A stretch of 64,000 bases of DNA from Coriobacteriaceae bacterium AM113-163 (lineage in GTDB: Bacteria; Actinomycetota; Coriobacteriia; Coriobacteriales; Coriobacteriaceae): NCBI GenBank assembly GCA_027673765.1, contig JAQDWB010000004.1, positions 1-64,000 of the forward strand, read 5' to 3'. Each line of letters begins with the position of its first letter. Positions within the stretch are counted from its first letter, which is position 1. The position numbers and the translations under genes are program-made. Below the pieces are notes generated by a model. It had not been told where the DNA came from. It made no database searches and worked only from the letters and a program-made list of their open reading frames with translations. Below are positions 43,350-52,833 of the stretch, one piece after another.

Positions 43350-43437
43350 AAGGGCCGAATAAGAACAAGGAAGGCAAGAATACACCTATAACCAGCGCAA
43401 ACGCTAAATTCGTCAGGGGTCCCTATCTCCACAATTA

Positions 43438-43455
43438 AGGGGCCCTAAGGCCCCT
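43438..43455 (-). terminator. probable terminator after cinA
   Basis: On the - strand AGGGGC/GCCCCT stem with a 6-nt loop, followed by the weak T-stretch TTAATTGT, 11 nt after the cinA stop codon. Confidence 0.55.
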
Positions 43456-43465
43456 GAAAACACGT

Positions 43466-43996
43466 CTATTCCATAGAGTTGAGCACAAGGGCAATGCGTC
43501 CCAATGCCTCCGCGACCGCATGGGCACGAACACACGAACGGTCGCCCTCATAGTGGCAGCGCACAGAGTCCACGACCGGCACTTCCCCATCAGCCGCGCG
43601 ATACGCCCAGCCAATATAGAAAGTGCCAGCCGGATCGTCCTCAGTGCCGCCGCCGGGGCCGGCATAACCCGTTGCGCTCACTGCAATATCGCTCTGGTAC
43701 AGCTCCAGCGAACCCGCCGCCATCTCGCGCGCGGTCTGATGCGACACCGCGGTATAGCGGTCGAGCGTCTCCTGATCAACGCCCAAAACGCGATGCTTGA
43801 TCTCATCGCAGTAGGTCACCGCACCGCCACGCAGCACCGCCGAGGCGCCCGGGATATCGGCAATCGTCGAGGCGATCATACCTGCCGTCAGCGACTCAGC
43901 CGTCGAAACCGTCACGCCCCGAGCGCTCGCGCGCTCGACAATATGACGCGCCAGCTCCTCGTTATGTGCGGAAATCTGCTCAAAAGAGTCCGTCAT
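43466..43996 (-). CDS. CinA C-terminal domain protein (nicotinamide-nucleotide amidase)
   Basis: A 176-residue protein consisting only of the CinA C-terminal domain, which deamidates NMN to nicotinate mononucleotide (PncC activity). Motifs: STAESLTAGMI (catalytic Ser near 34), GGAVTYCDEIK and ATGYAGPGGGTEDDPAGTFYIG. The N-terminal molybdopterin-binding-like domain of full CinA is absent, as in many stand-alone PncC proteins. It precedes recA, the usual neighbour of cinA. ATG 43996 is used; GTG 44002 is an alternative. Confidence 0.92.
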   Translation of the reverse strand: MTDSFEQISAHNEELARHIVERASARGVTVSTAESLTAGMIASTIADIPGASAVLRGGAVTYCDEIKHRVLGVDQETLDRYTAVSHQTAREMAAGSLELYQSDIAVSATGYAGPGGGTEDDPAGTFYIGWAYRAADGEVPVVDSVRCHYEGDRSCVRAHAVAEALGRIALVLNSME

Positions 43997-44008
43997 ACCC
44001 ACCAGGAC

Positions 44009-44647
44009 CTAGACCGAAAAGACGATCTTGCGGCAGTTCCAGAAGTACTGGGCGCCCGAGATAACGGTCAGGACAACGGCAACGGCGTACAGGAAGCGCG
44101 ACACCGAGTAGATGCCGAGCGTCAGCGCCAGCGGGCCAAGGTGCAAGCCGGCCATCGCAAAGACGCACAGGTAACCGCAGATGGAGACCATCGTGGTCGC
44201 CGTCTTGTACTTGCCAAGCTTATCGGCGGCAACGACCACGCCGGCGGCACTCGCGACCATGCGAAGGGCGCTCACCAGAAGCTCACGGAACAGGATAATG
44301 AACACGGACCACACGGTCACAGCGCCAAAGTCCAAGAACAACAGCAGAGCCGAGAACACCAGCAGCTTATCGGCGATGGGGTCCAAGAACTTACCGAAAT
44401 CGGTAATCTCGTTGCGCGAGCGCGCCAGATAACCGTCGACCTTATCGGTGCACGACAGGATAACATACAGAATGAAGGCAGCGGCGGCGAGCGGGCCGTC
44501 GAAGGTGCTCCAATCTGTACCGGCAACACTCGTGTGAGAAAGCGCCGACACGATCATGAACACCGGGATAAAGACGATGCGAACGCACGTCACGATGTTG
44601 GCGGGCGTCCAAACACTCGTCAGTTCCTTATTGCTCTCGTTTGCCAC
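44009..44647 (-). CDS. pgsA: CDP-diacylglycerol-glycerol-3-phosphate 3-phosphatidyltransferase
   Basis: Makes phosphatidylglycerophosphate, the precursor of phosphatidylglycerol. The 212-residue membrane protein has the complete CDP-alcohol signature TDKVDGYLAR...FGKFLDPIADK and several helices. The position between rimO and cinA-recA is the classic pgsA location in Gram-positive bacteria, which makes this the true PgsA. It lies 9 nt behind rimO. Confidence 0.93.
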   Translation of the reverse strand: MANESNKELTSVWTPANIVTCVRIVFIPVFMIVSALSHTSVAGTDWSTFDGPLAAAAFILYVILSCTDKVDGYLARSRNEITDFGKFLDPIADKLLVFSALLLFLDFGAVTVWSVFIILFRELLVSALRMVASAAGVVVAADKLGKYKTATTMVSICGYLCVFAMAGLHLGPLALTLGIYSVSRFLYAVAVVLTVISGAQYFWNCRKIVFSV

Positions 44648-44656
44648 GATGCTCTC

Positions 44657-46006
44657 CTACTCCACAACATGGCCGATAAGCTCATAGCAGAAGCTATCGG
44701 TAAACTCGACCGTCAGAATATCGCCCACGGACGCCTCGCTGGCGTCCAAGTGCACCGCGCCATCGGAATCGGGCGCCTGGAACCAAGCATGGCCGATCAG
44801 CTCGGCGCCGTCCTCGGTCTCCTCGATGCCGTCGACGATCACCTGGGCGCGCTCGCCCACATGTGCGGCGGTGGCGGCAAAACCGAGCGACTCGGCCAGG
44901 TCCATGGCCTCCTGGGCGCGCTCGAGCTTGACCTCTTCGTCGACCTGGCCCTCCATCTTGGCGGCCAGGCTGCCCTCCTCCTGCGAGTAGGCAAAGACGC
45001 TCGTGTAGTCAAAGCCGACGGTGTCCATAAAGTCGATAAGGTCGCGGAACTCGTCGTCGGTCTCGGTCGGGAAGCCAACCATGGCCGTGGAACGGATCAC
45101 GATGTCGGGGATGCGCTCACGCAGATCGCGGAACAGGTCCTCGAGCTCCTGGCGCGAACCGGAGCGACGCATGGCCTTAAGGATGCGTGCGTCGCAGTGC
45201 TGCACGGGAATATCGATATAGGGTAGCACCTCGGGGGTATCGCGAATCGTCTCGATAAGCTCGTCGGTCATGCCCTCGGGCTGCAGGTAGAGAACACGGA
45301 CCCAGACGTTCTGCGGACGCACGGCCTCGGCTACGGCGCGCAGCAGCTGCGCCAGATTGCGCGGCGAGCCCTCGGCGACGTCACCATCCGCAAAGTCGGT
45401 GCCCCAGATGCCCGTGTCCTGGCCGATCAGCACGATCTCTCGCACACCGCCGGCAACCAAGTCGCGCACCTCGGAGATAATGCTCTCGGCATTGCGCGAG
45501 TGATAACGACCGCGGATATACGGGATCATGCAGAAGCTACAAAAGCGGTTGCAGCCATCGGAAATCTTGACGTAAGCAACGGCGCCCTCGACAGTGCGCT
45601 TGACTTGCGGAATATAGGCAGCGATCTCACGCTCGACACCCAGCACGCCATCGATGACCGCCACGATGCCGTCCTCCTCGTCGGCCTTCACAAAGGCAGC
45701 GACCTCGGGCAGCTCGTCAGGCAGGTCGTCGCCATAGCGCGACGGCACACAGCCGCACATGACGATGGGACAAGAACGAACGCCGTCCTGAACCTCGTTG
45801 GCGAGCTCGAGCGTGGTCTCGATGCTCTCGGACGTTGCGGAGGCGAGGAACGAGCATGTATTGACGATGGCGATATCGGCATCCTGTGGGTCGATTGCCT
45901 CCTCGTAGCCCGCGGCGGTTAAAAGAGAACGCATGCGGTCGGTGTCAACCTCGTTCTTAGCGCACCCGAGGGTGATGTAGAGCACGGAGCCCAACGGTGT
46001 ATCCAT
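44657..46006 (-). CDS. rimO: ribosomal protein S12 methylthiotransferase
   Basis: Radical SAM enzyme that methylthiolates an Asp of ribosomal protein S12. The 449-residue protein has N-terminal cluster cysteines (ITLGCAKNEVDTDRM, VNTCSF, MCGCVPSRY), the radical SAM motif SDGCNRFCSFCMIP, and a C-terminal TRAM domain (about 375-445). LGCAKNxVD at the start separates it from MiaB and MtaB. Confidence 0.95.
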   Translation of the reverse strand: MDTPLGSVLYITLGCAKNEVDTDRMRSLLTAAGYEEAIDPQDADIAIVNTCSFLASATSESIETTLELANEVQDGVRSCPIVMCGCVPSRYGDDLPDELPEVAAFVKADEEDGIVAVIDGVLGVEREIAAYIPQVKRTVEGAVAYVKISDGCNRFCSFCMIPYIRGRYHSRNAESIISEVRDLVAGGVREIVLIGQDTGIWGTDFADGDVAEGSPRNLAQLLRAVAEAVRPQNVWVRVLYLQPEGMTDELIETIRDTPEVLPYIDIPVQHCDARILKAMRRSGSRQELEDLFRDLRERIPDIVIRSTAMVGFPTETDDEFRDLIDFMDTVGFDYTSVFAYSQEEGSLAAKMEGQVDEEVKLERAQEAMDLAESLGFAATAAHVGERAQVIVDGIEETEDGAELIGHAWFQAPDSDGAVHLDASEASVGDILTVEFTDSFCYELIGHVVE

Positions 46007-46033
46007 GTTGGAGAGCAGTCCTTTCGAATGATA

Positions 46034-46531
46034 TTAGCGGTAGTTGGTGAACTGCAGCGGCTGGCCGTAGTCCTGGTCGCGCAGGAACTGGATAACGGTC
46101 TGCAACGCGTCCTTCGAAGCAGAGGAAACACGCAGCTTCTCGGCCTCGATGGTCACCTTGACCTTGAGCTTTTGGTCCTTGATGTCCTTATTGATCTTCT
46201 TGGCGGTCGCCTGGTCGATACCCTCGACGATATGGCCGAGCACGCGCACGGTGCCGCCCGATGCCGCCTGCGGAGCATCCCACGAGACAGCCTTGAGGTC
46301 GATGCCGCGCTTGATGAGCTTGGAGCCCAGGACATCGATGATCTGCTTGGAGACAAAGTCGGCCGGGGCGTTGATCGTAAAGAGCTTGTCGCCCTTCGAA
46401 AGCTCGATCGTGGCGCCGGAATCCTTCAGGTCATAGCGCTGGGAAATCTCGCGCGTGGTCTGCTGGAAGGCGTTGTCGACCTCTTGCATGTTGACCTCGG
46501 ACACGACGTCGAAGCTGGAATCTTTAGCCAT
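46034..46531 (-). CDS. YajQ family nucleotide-binding protein
   Basis: A 165-residue YajQ protein: DSSFDVVSEVNMQEVDNAFQQT at the start and SKDALQTVIQFLRDQDYGQPLQFTNYR at the end are characteristic. The fold is two ferredoxin-like domains. Some homologues bind cyclic di-GMP and act as transcription co-regulators; others bind tRNA or nucleotides, so the ligand here is uncertain. RBS AAAGGA. It lies between the RodZ-like gene and rimO. Confidence 0.93.
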   Translation of the reverse strand: MAKDSSFDVVSEVNMQEVDNAFQQTTREISQRYDLKDSGATIELSKGDKLFTINAPADFVSKQIIDVLGSKLIKRGIDLKAVSWDAPQAASGGTVRVLGHIVEGIDQATAKKINKDIKDQKLKVKVTIEAEKLRVSSASKDALQTVIQFLRDQDYGQPLQFTNYR

Positions 46532-46557
46532 GATGTTTCCTTTCGCGTACGAACGGC

Positions 46558-48051
46558 TTAGTAGCTATCGTACGAATAGTCGGTAGAATCGGTGGGCGTC
46601 TGGCCGTCAGTTGCGGTATCGGCGCCATCCGTGGACTGGGCATCGGTGCCGTCGGTGGTGTCGGCACCATCAGAACTTTCACCATTCTCGGAATCAGTCG
46701 TCTCCTTCTTGGGAACGGTGATCGTCACGCGCGCCACGCCCGAGGTCTTGGTATCGTAACGGACCTTTTCGCCGTTCTTGGTAACGGTGACATCGGAAGG
46801 CTTAGACGTGGTGATCTCGATCGAGGACTCGGGCGTGTACTCCTGCTCAAAGGGGCCAGTCGCCTGAGCGCCATAAACCGACTTTCCGTCGACCTTGACC
46901 TCAATCCACGCGGTCTTTCCCTTGGCAACGGAGACCTTAACCTTTGTGACCTCGTTCTCTTCCTTCTTGGCCGTCGTCTTGGCGGCGTCCGAATCAGTCG
47001 ACTCGTCAGTCGGCTCATCGGTGTCTTCGTCCTCGTCGACCGTTTCGGTCTTCTTAGAAGACTTCTTGGTCGTCGTCTTGGTAACAGCGGGCGTCTCGGG
47101 CGTGGTCTCGGGCGTCGAAGATGCGCAGCCGCGCAGAAGTACCACGATGAGCACGATCAGCAGCAACGCCACGGCACCGATACCGGCGTAGACGATACGC
47201 GGATCGAGCCCGTTGTTTTGAGGAGCACGGGAACCGCCGCGTCCACGACTGGAACTGCTGCGGCCGCCTCCCTGAGGCATACGGCCACGATTGCTATCGG
47301 AACGGCCGCAATAGCCACCCTGGCCCTGAAGGCTGCGCTGACCCGAGCGGGGCGCAAGTTCACCGCGGCCTTGATAGCCACGCTGGCCCGCACGCGGAGC
47401 CGAAGAGCGCTGGCCATACGGCTGTGGTTGAGAGCGAAGACGCGGCGTCACCTGCGTGGTATCGGCGTCCGCATAGCCACTGCGAGAGCGTCCGGTGGAG
47501 ATACCACGGTGACCGCGATCGGAATAGCCGCCGTCGCCGTAGCCGGCACGAGGGTCACGCGCCACGCCGCGGGCAGCGGGAAGTGCACGGTCCTCGGGCA
47601 TCGGCGTACTGCGGAACCGGTCACGCTGCGAGCGAATCTCCTCGCCCGAACCCGTCTCGGTAATATAACCGGCCTGCTGAGGACGCTGTCCATAGCGAGT
47701 CGAACGACCGCCCTGAACCATCAGAAAGCGCCCGTTATCGACAGAGGAACGCGAATTGACGTAGCCGGCGGCGTCCTGGAAACGACCGCCCTGCTGCGAC
47801 GTCTCGCGTTCGTATGCCATCAGTTCGTCAAAGTAGGCATTGACGACCTCGCGCGGATTGAGGCCCATAAAACGAGCATAGCTCGAAATCATGCCCTGCG
47901 CATAGCCGCGCGGCGGCATCGAAGCAAAGTTACCGGTCTCGAAAAACTCGATGATCTGCGGCCTGATTTTGATGGTGTTGGCGACCTGCTGAATGGAAAG
48001 GCCCATTCGGCGACGCTGCTCGAGCAGCATGTCACCAAAGCGTGCAGCCAT
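46558..48051 (-). CDS. RodZ-like helix-turn-helix membrane protein
   Basis: A 497-residue protein with a RodZ layout: N-terminal HTH (about 5-65, GDMLLEQRRRMGLSIQQVANTIKI), a very long low-complexity Arg/Gly/Ser/Gln linker (about 85-280), one membrane helix (about 284-310), and an extracellular part with a DUF4115-like domain (about 375-440). It ends in a Thr/Ser/Asp/Gly-rich tail of about 50 residues. RodZ links MreB to the wall machinery in rods. The start overlaps the ftsK stop (TGATG). Unusual for the length of both disordered regions. Confidence 0.85.
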   Translation of the reverse strand: MAARFGDMLLEQRRRMGLSIQQVANTIKIRPQIIEFFETGNFASMPPRGYAQGMISSYARFMGLNPREVVNAYFDELMAYERETSQQGGRFQDAAGYVNSRSSVDNGRFLMVQGGRSTRYGQRPQQAGYITETGSGEEIRSQRDRFRSTPMPEDRALPAARGVARDPRAGYGDGGYSDRGHRGISTGRSRSGYADADTTQVTPRLRSQPQPYGQRSSAPRAGQRGYQGRGELAPRSGQRSLQGQGGYCGRSDSNRGRMPQGGGRSSSSRGRGGSRAPQNNGLDPRIVYAGIGAVALLLIVLIVVLLRGCASSTPETTPETPAVTKTTTKKSSKKTETVDEDEDTDEPTDESTDSDAAKTTAKKEENEVTKVKVSVAKGKTAWIEVKVDGKSVYGAQATGPFEQEYTPESSIEITTSKPSDVTVTKNGEKVRYDTKTSGVARVTITVPKKETTDSENGESSDGADTTDGTDAQSTDGADTATDGQTPTDSTDYSYDSY

Positions 48052-50828
48052 CAGAATCCTCCAAACTCACGATCTTCACGTGCCATCTCGGCGTCGACAG
48101 ATTCCAGCGCGGCAAGCCCCTCCTCGTCCAACAGGACCTCGCGCGGCTTGGAACCGTCGGGCGGGCCGACGACACCCTTTTCTTCCAGCATGTCCATAAT
48201 ACGCCCGGCACGCGCATAGCCAACCTTCAGGCGGCGTTGCAGGCCAGATGTGGAGCCCAGCTGCGATTCCACCACAATATGGGCGGCTTCCCAAATGAGC
48301 GGATCATCGTCTTGCGGCTCGGCGACGCCGGTGCGGACAATGCCGCCGCCACCAGCCATGGACATGGAAGCGGGCGCCACGGCGGACAGAATCTCCTCGT
48401 GGTAGTCGGGCTCGCTCTGCGACTTGACGAACTCGACAATCTCGTTGATTTCGTCGTCCGAGACAAAGCAGCCCTGGATACGGCGGGGCTTGCCCCAGTC
48501 GACCTTGGAGAACAGCATGTCGCCCAAACCGGTGAGCTTCTCGGCACCCATCTGGTCGATGATGACGCGCGAGTCGATGCCCGTGGCGACGTTAAAGGCG
48601 ATGCGGTTGGTGATGTTGGCCTTGATAAGGCCCGTCACCACGTTGGAGCTGGGGCGCTGCGTGGCAACGATAAGGTGAATACCGGCGGCGCGGCCCAGCT
48701 GTGCAATACGCACGATCGAGGCCTCGACATCCTTACCGGCGACCATCATCAGGTCAGAGAGCTCGTCAATGATAATGACCAGGTAGGGCATCTTTTGCGG
48801 CGGGTTGTCGTAATGCTCAAACTCGCCGGCGGCCTGCTTTTCGTTATAGGTCGAAATCTTACGGACGTTGAGGCGTTCGAATACCTTCAGGCGGCGCTCC
48901 ATTTCGGACACGGCCCACTGCAGGGCGCTCGCGGCCTGCTTGGGCTCGGTCACCACGGGCACATAGAGATGCGGCAGACCGTTATAGCCCGCAAGCTCGA
49001 CGCGCTTGGGGTCGACCATGATCAGGCGAACGTCCTCGGGAAGGGCGCGCATGAGCAAGGTCGTGATGATGGAATTGATCATCACCGACTTACCAGAACC
49101 GGTCGTACCGGCGATCAACAGGTGAGGCATCTTGGCGAGGTCGGCGACGACCGGCGTGCCCTCGGCGTCGCGGCCGATGGCAAGCTCGAGCGGACCGCCC
49201 TTCACATAGGGCAGCACGTCGCCCAGATTGACGTTCTGGCGCTTGCGGTTGGGAATCTCGATGCCCACGAGCGAGGTGCCGGGGATCGGGGCAAAGATAC
49301 GAACCGACTGGGCGGCGAGCGAAAGCGCAATATCGTCCTCGAGGCTCGAAATCTTGCTCACGCGCTCGCCCTCGCCAGGTTGCAGCTTAAAGGTCGTCAC
49401 CGTGGGGCCGGCGATCCAGCCGACCACGCGGGCACTGCGGCCAAACTCAAGCAAGGTGGATTGCAGTGACTCAGCGGTCTGCTCCAGCTCCTTATCCGAA
49501 GACGCGGCAGAAGCCGACTGCGGGTTGGCATGTAGGATTTCGAGCGGCGGAAGCTTGAGGCCGCCCTCTTCTTCGCCCTCGTTATCTGCGGCGCCGCCGT
49601 CCGCTCCCCCATCACGAGCCGCAGCCGATTCGACAGCACTCGTGGCAGGCGCATCGGCAACCTTGGGATGCTTTAAGAAGTCGGGAATCTGAGGTGCGGC
49701 CGAAACAGGGTTCACGGCAAACGGCGGCTCGGACTCGTCAACCTTGTCCGGATCGTCCTCCATCGAAAGCTGTCCAGTGACCTGCCCGCGCTTGGCGTGG
49801 CGACGCGGCAGCAAGGTTGTCTTGGCGGTCTCGAGCGGAGCCTCGTCGTCCTCGTCGTCACCCTCGGTGAGCTCAATCTCGCTATCGGACCAAGACGGGT
49901 CGGGCTCGCTTGTGTTGAGCTTGGGCGCAGCCTTGCCCTTCTTGGCATGGCGGCGCGGCAGCAGCGTGGTCTTGGCGCGCTCGGCTTCAACCGACTCGGA
50001 TACGTCGACAAATGGGTCATCGTCCTCGTCGTCATCCAAAACCGGGTCGACATCGCCACCCATGACCGTGGTCACCGCGGCGTCAGTCCCCTTCTGGCGC
50101 AGAATGCTCAGGTGCGGACGAGCGACGCCGGGAACAGACAGGGCCTCTTCATCGCCCCACGGGCTCGCATTGACATCGGCACGTCGACGCTCGGCAAAAT
50201 CGGCAGCGCGATCGCGTGCGGAGCGCAAAACGCCACCCACCGAAAAGCCGATAATGACCAAACCAACGACGACAAGCCCCAGCAAGACAACCATGGCGAT
50301 AGGTTTACCCAGGGCGTTTTGCAAGGCACTTGCGATAAAGGCGCCAATGTAGCCGCCCGACACGGAAAGGTTCTGCGGCGTAAACATAAGGTCGCACGAA
50401 TCGCTCGTACCCGGCACCATCAGCGAAAGAATGGAGACGACGGCGACAAAGACCACGGCGCCGCCCGCAACAGAGCGCACGTTGAGCGGCGAGTCCTCGC
50501 CCAAAAAGAGCGTGGCGGCAAACAGCAAAATGACGATCGGCAACACGTAGGCGCCCAGACCAAAGCCCAGGTGGTAGAACCCGGCAACGGCAGCCGTAAC
50601 GGGCGCTGTTGCCGGAGAAATCACGGCAATAAAGGACGCAATCGCCAAAACGGCAATGACCACGCCGGCGATATCGCGATTGGCTGAGGGCGTGACCAGG
50701 GGCTCAAAATCGTCGAAGTCTGCCTCGTGGCCCTTATTGGCACGCAGATGGGAACCGGCACCCTTAGCAGATGCCGGTTGGTTATTGGCCTTATTACCTT
50801 TGGCGTTTTGTGCAGATCCGCGCGCCAA
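48051..50828 (-). CDS. ftsK: DNA translocase FtsK/SpoIIIE
   Basis: Septal DNA pump of 925 residues. Four or five membrane helices (about 55-205) are followed by an acidic linker (about 230-430), the RecA-like motor with Walker A GTTGSGKS (about 570-577) and Walker B LVIIIDELSDLMM, and the C-terminal gamma winged helix (about 855-915) that reads KOPS-like sequences. The start is TTG 50828, supported by GGAGG 6 nt upstream; no ATG competes. The linker contains a duplicated TTLLPRRHAK motif (near 283 and 335). Confidence 0.95.
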   Translation of the reverse strand: MARGSAQNAKGNKANNQPASAKGAGSHLRANKGHEADFDDFEPLVTPSANRDIAGVVIAVLAIASFIAVISPATAPVTAAVAGFYHLGFGLGAYVLPIVILLFAATLFLGEDSPLNVRSVAGGAVVFVAVVSILSLMVPGTSDSCDLMFTPQNLSVSGGYIGAFIASALQNALGKPIAMVVLLGLVVVGLVIIGFSVGGVLRSARDRAADFAERRRADVNASPWGDEEALSVPGVARPHLSILRQKGTDAAVTTVMGGDVDPVLDDDEDDDPFVDVSESVEAERAKTTLLPRRHAKKGKAAPKLNTSEPDPSWSDSEIELTEGDDEDDEAPLETAKTTLLPRRHAKRGQVTGQLSMEDDPDKVDESEPPFAVNPVSAAPQIPDFLKHPKVADAPATSAVESAAARDGGADGGAADNEGEEEGGLKLPPLEILHANPQSASAASSDKELEQTAESLQSTLLEFGRSARVVGWIAGPTVTTFKLQPGEGERVSKISSLEDDIALSLAAQSVRIFAPIPGTSLVGIEIPNRKRQNVNLGDVLPYVKGGPLELAIGRDAEGTPVVADLAKMPHLLIAGTTGSGKSVMINSIITTLLMRALPEDVRLIMVDPKRVELAGYNGLPHLYVPVVTEPKQAASALQWAVSEMERRLKVFERLNVRKISTYNEKQAAGEFEHYDNPPQKMPYLVIIIDELSDLMMVAGKDVEASIVRIAQLGRAAGIHLIVATQRPSSNVVTGLIKANITNRIAFNVATGIDSRVIIDQMGAEKLTGLGDMLFSKVDWGKPRRIQGCFVSDDEINEIVEFVKSQSEPDYHEEILSAVAPASMSMAGGGGIVRTGVAEPQDDDPLIWEAAHIVVESQLGSTSGLQRRLKVGYARAGRIMDMLEEKGVVGPPDGSKPREVLLDEEGLAALESVDAEMAREDREFGGF

Positions 50829-50829
50829 A

Positions 50830-52500
50830 CTAAACCTCCATGACGACCGGGATGATCATCGGACGGGTGCGCGTACGGCTCCAGATAAAGTTAGAGAGCG
50901 AATCGCGCACGGCCTTGCGAATGGCATCGGAACCGCTGCTCGTAAAGCTGAACTTGCCCTTCTCGATCGTCTTCATGATGGCTGCGGAGGCATCCTCGGA
51001 GAACTGGTCGTCGATGGCAAACGAAACACCGCGGCCCGAGAACTCGATGGCCTCGATCTTCTTGTGCTTGAGCGAGACGATGGCAACAGCGGTAACCATA
51101 CCGTCGTTGGCGAGCTTCTGGCGATCGCGCAAGACGATGGGGTCGGTATCGCCGATACGCAGACCGTCGACGTAGACGACGCCGGACTCGACGGGCGTAC
51201 CGCGCTTGACGATACCGCCGCGCATCTCGAGCGTGTCGCCGTTATCGAGGATAAAGATATGATCGTCCTTGAGACCCATCTTACGGGCCAGCTGGGCATG
51301 GGCGCGCAGATGCACGGCCTCACCGTGAACCGGCATAAAGTACGTGGGCTTGGCCATAGCCATCAGGAGCTTGAGCTCCTCCTGGCTACCGTGACCGGAG
51401 ACGTGGACGAGAGCGCGGTTCTTATCCCACACGTCGCAGCCGAGCTTGGCAAGGCTGTTGACAACCTGCTGGACGGCCTTCTCGTTGCCGGGAACAGGAG
51501 TTGCCGAAAGGATAACGGTATCACCCTCGTGGATGGAGAGCGTCTTGTGCTCGCCGTTGGCCATGCGGGACAGGGCCGACAGAGGCTCGCCCTGCGAACC
51601 GGTGCACATGACGACGATCTTGTCGTCGGGCAGGTTGTCAATATCAAAGGCATCGATGATATCGGCATCATCGATGTTGAGATAGCCCAGTTCGCGCGCC
51701 ACGCGGGTGTTGGTGAGCATGGAACGACCGGTCACGACGACCTTGCGGCCGCACTTGCGGGCGGCGTCGCAGATCTGCTGCAGACGATGGATGTGGCTCG
51801 AGAACGACGCGACGAACACGCGGCCCGGAGCATTCTTGATGGCATGCAACAGATTGGGGCCAACCTCGGCCTCGGACTTGGTAAAGCCGGGGACCGTGGC
51901 GTTGGTTGAGTCGGACAGCAGCAGGTCGATGCCCTGCTTGGCAAAGCGGCTGATAGCGGCATAGTCGGGCGTGACGCCGTCGATGGGCGTCTGGTCGAGC
52001 TTAAAGTCGCCGGTGTGCATAACGGTGCCCTGGTTGGTGCGGATGAACACGCCTAGAGCGCCCGGGATGGAGTGCGTCATCGAGAAGAAGTCGAGCGAGA
52101 TGCCACCCAAATTGACGTGGCTGCCGCCCTTGACCTCGCGGAACTTGGGTGCACGAATGCGGAACTCGGAGAGCTTGCCCTCGATAAAGCCAAGCGTCAG
52201 CTTGCTCGAGAAGATGGGCACCTTGTTGTTGAGGTCCTGCAGCAGATACGGAAGCGAACCGGTGTGGTCCTCGTGGCCGTGAGTGACGATGATGCCGCGG
52301 AGCTTTTCCTCGTTCTCCAGAACGTAGGTGTAATCCGGGAGCACCAGGTCGATACCGGGCTGCGAGTCATCGGGGAACATGAGGCCAGCGTCGACGAGCA
52401 CCATGTCGTCGCCGCACTCGAAGACCGTCATGTTCTTGCCGATACCATCTAGGCCGCCGAGCGGGATGATCTTCAAGGGAGATGATTTTTTAGCTGCCAT
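50830..52500 (-). CDS. rnj: ribonuclease J
   Basis: Metallo-beta-lactamase/beta-CASP exo- and endoribonuclease for rRNA maturation and mRNA decay. The 556-residue protein has the zinc motif THGHEDHTGSLPYL, later HTGDFKLD, the beta-CASP motifs and HVSGHGSQEEL and PVHGEAVHL. ATG 52500 begins MAAKKSSPLKIIPLGG; the RBS AAAGGA is about 14 nt away, so initiation may be weak. Its 5' leader holds the family B palindromes. It lies downstream of pnp, with which it acts in RNA decay. Confidence 0.95.
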   Translation of the reverse strand: MAAKKSSPLKIIPLGGLDGIGKNMTVFECGDDMVLVDAGLMFPDDSQPGIDLVLPDYTYVLENEEKLRGIIVTHGHEDHTGSLPYLLQDLNNKVPIFSSKLTLGFIEGKLSEFRIRAPKFREVKGGSHVNLGGISLDFFSMTHSIPGALGVFIRTNQGTVMHTGDFKLDQTPIDGVTPDYAAISRFAKQGIDLLLSDSTNATVPGFTKSEAEVGPNLLHAIKNAPGRVFVASFSSHIHRLQQICDAARKCGRKVVVTGRSMLTNTRVARELGYLNIDDADIIDAFDIDNLPDDKIVVMCTGSQGEPLSALSRMANGEHKTLSIHEGDTVILSATPVPGNEKAVQQVVNSLAKLGCDVWDKNRALVHVSGHGSQEELKLLMAMAKPTYFMPVHGEAVHLRAHAQLARKMGLKDDHIFILDNGDTLEMRGGIVKRGTPVESGVVYVDGLRIGDTDPIVLRDRQKLANDGMVTAVAIVSLKHKKIEAIEFSGRGVSFAIDDQFSEDASAAIMKTIEKGKFSFTSSGSDAIRKAVRDSLSNFIWSRTRTRPMIIPVVMEV

Positions 52501-52688
52501 AGGTGAGTGTTGTTTCCTTTCTTCGAAACGGGTCTGAAACAACCGACGGGGCGCTTCTGGCAAACCGACCGTCGGGAACGTACAAACATGCATCACGGAG
52601 TCGACACATTAACCACAATATGATACCCATTTGCACAACAACAGACCACCAATGCATCAAAGCCCCATCTGAACCCGTCTATCCCGCC

Positions 52689-52823
52689 GGTTCCCCGCGA
52701 GGGCGGGCACGGATGAAGTTTCCTGCTCTACAGTCCTGCTCACGACGGAGGCCACATTAAGTGGCCTCCTGTTCGTGCGGAACTCGCGATAAACTTCATC
52801 CGTGCCCGCCCTCGCGGGGAACC
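52689..52823 (+). repeat. palindromic element, family B copy 1
   Basis: A 135-nt fold-back element with outer arms that are perfect for 33 bp (52689-52721 with 52791-52823). The innermost 9 bp ATGAAGTTT/AAACTTCAT are shared with copy 2; the outer 24 bp are not. The 69-nt loop starts CCTGCTCTACAGTCCTGC, holds an inner 9-bp stem GGAGGCCAC/GTGGCCTCC around ATTAA, and ends CGGAACTCGCGAT. No T-run and no coding frame. It lies in the 639-nt gap between pnp and rnj. Confidence 0.88.
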
Positions 52824-52833
52824 TACCAAAAAT

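Noticed and set aside
43223..43432. 69-codon frame over the recA promoter region
   Set aside because: Starts at a GTG without a ribosome binding site and overlaps the recA promoter and SOS box.
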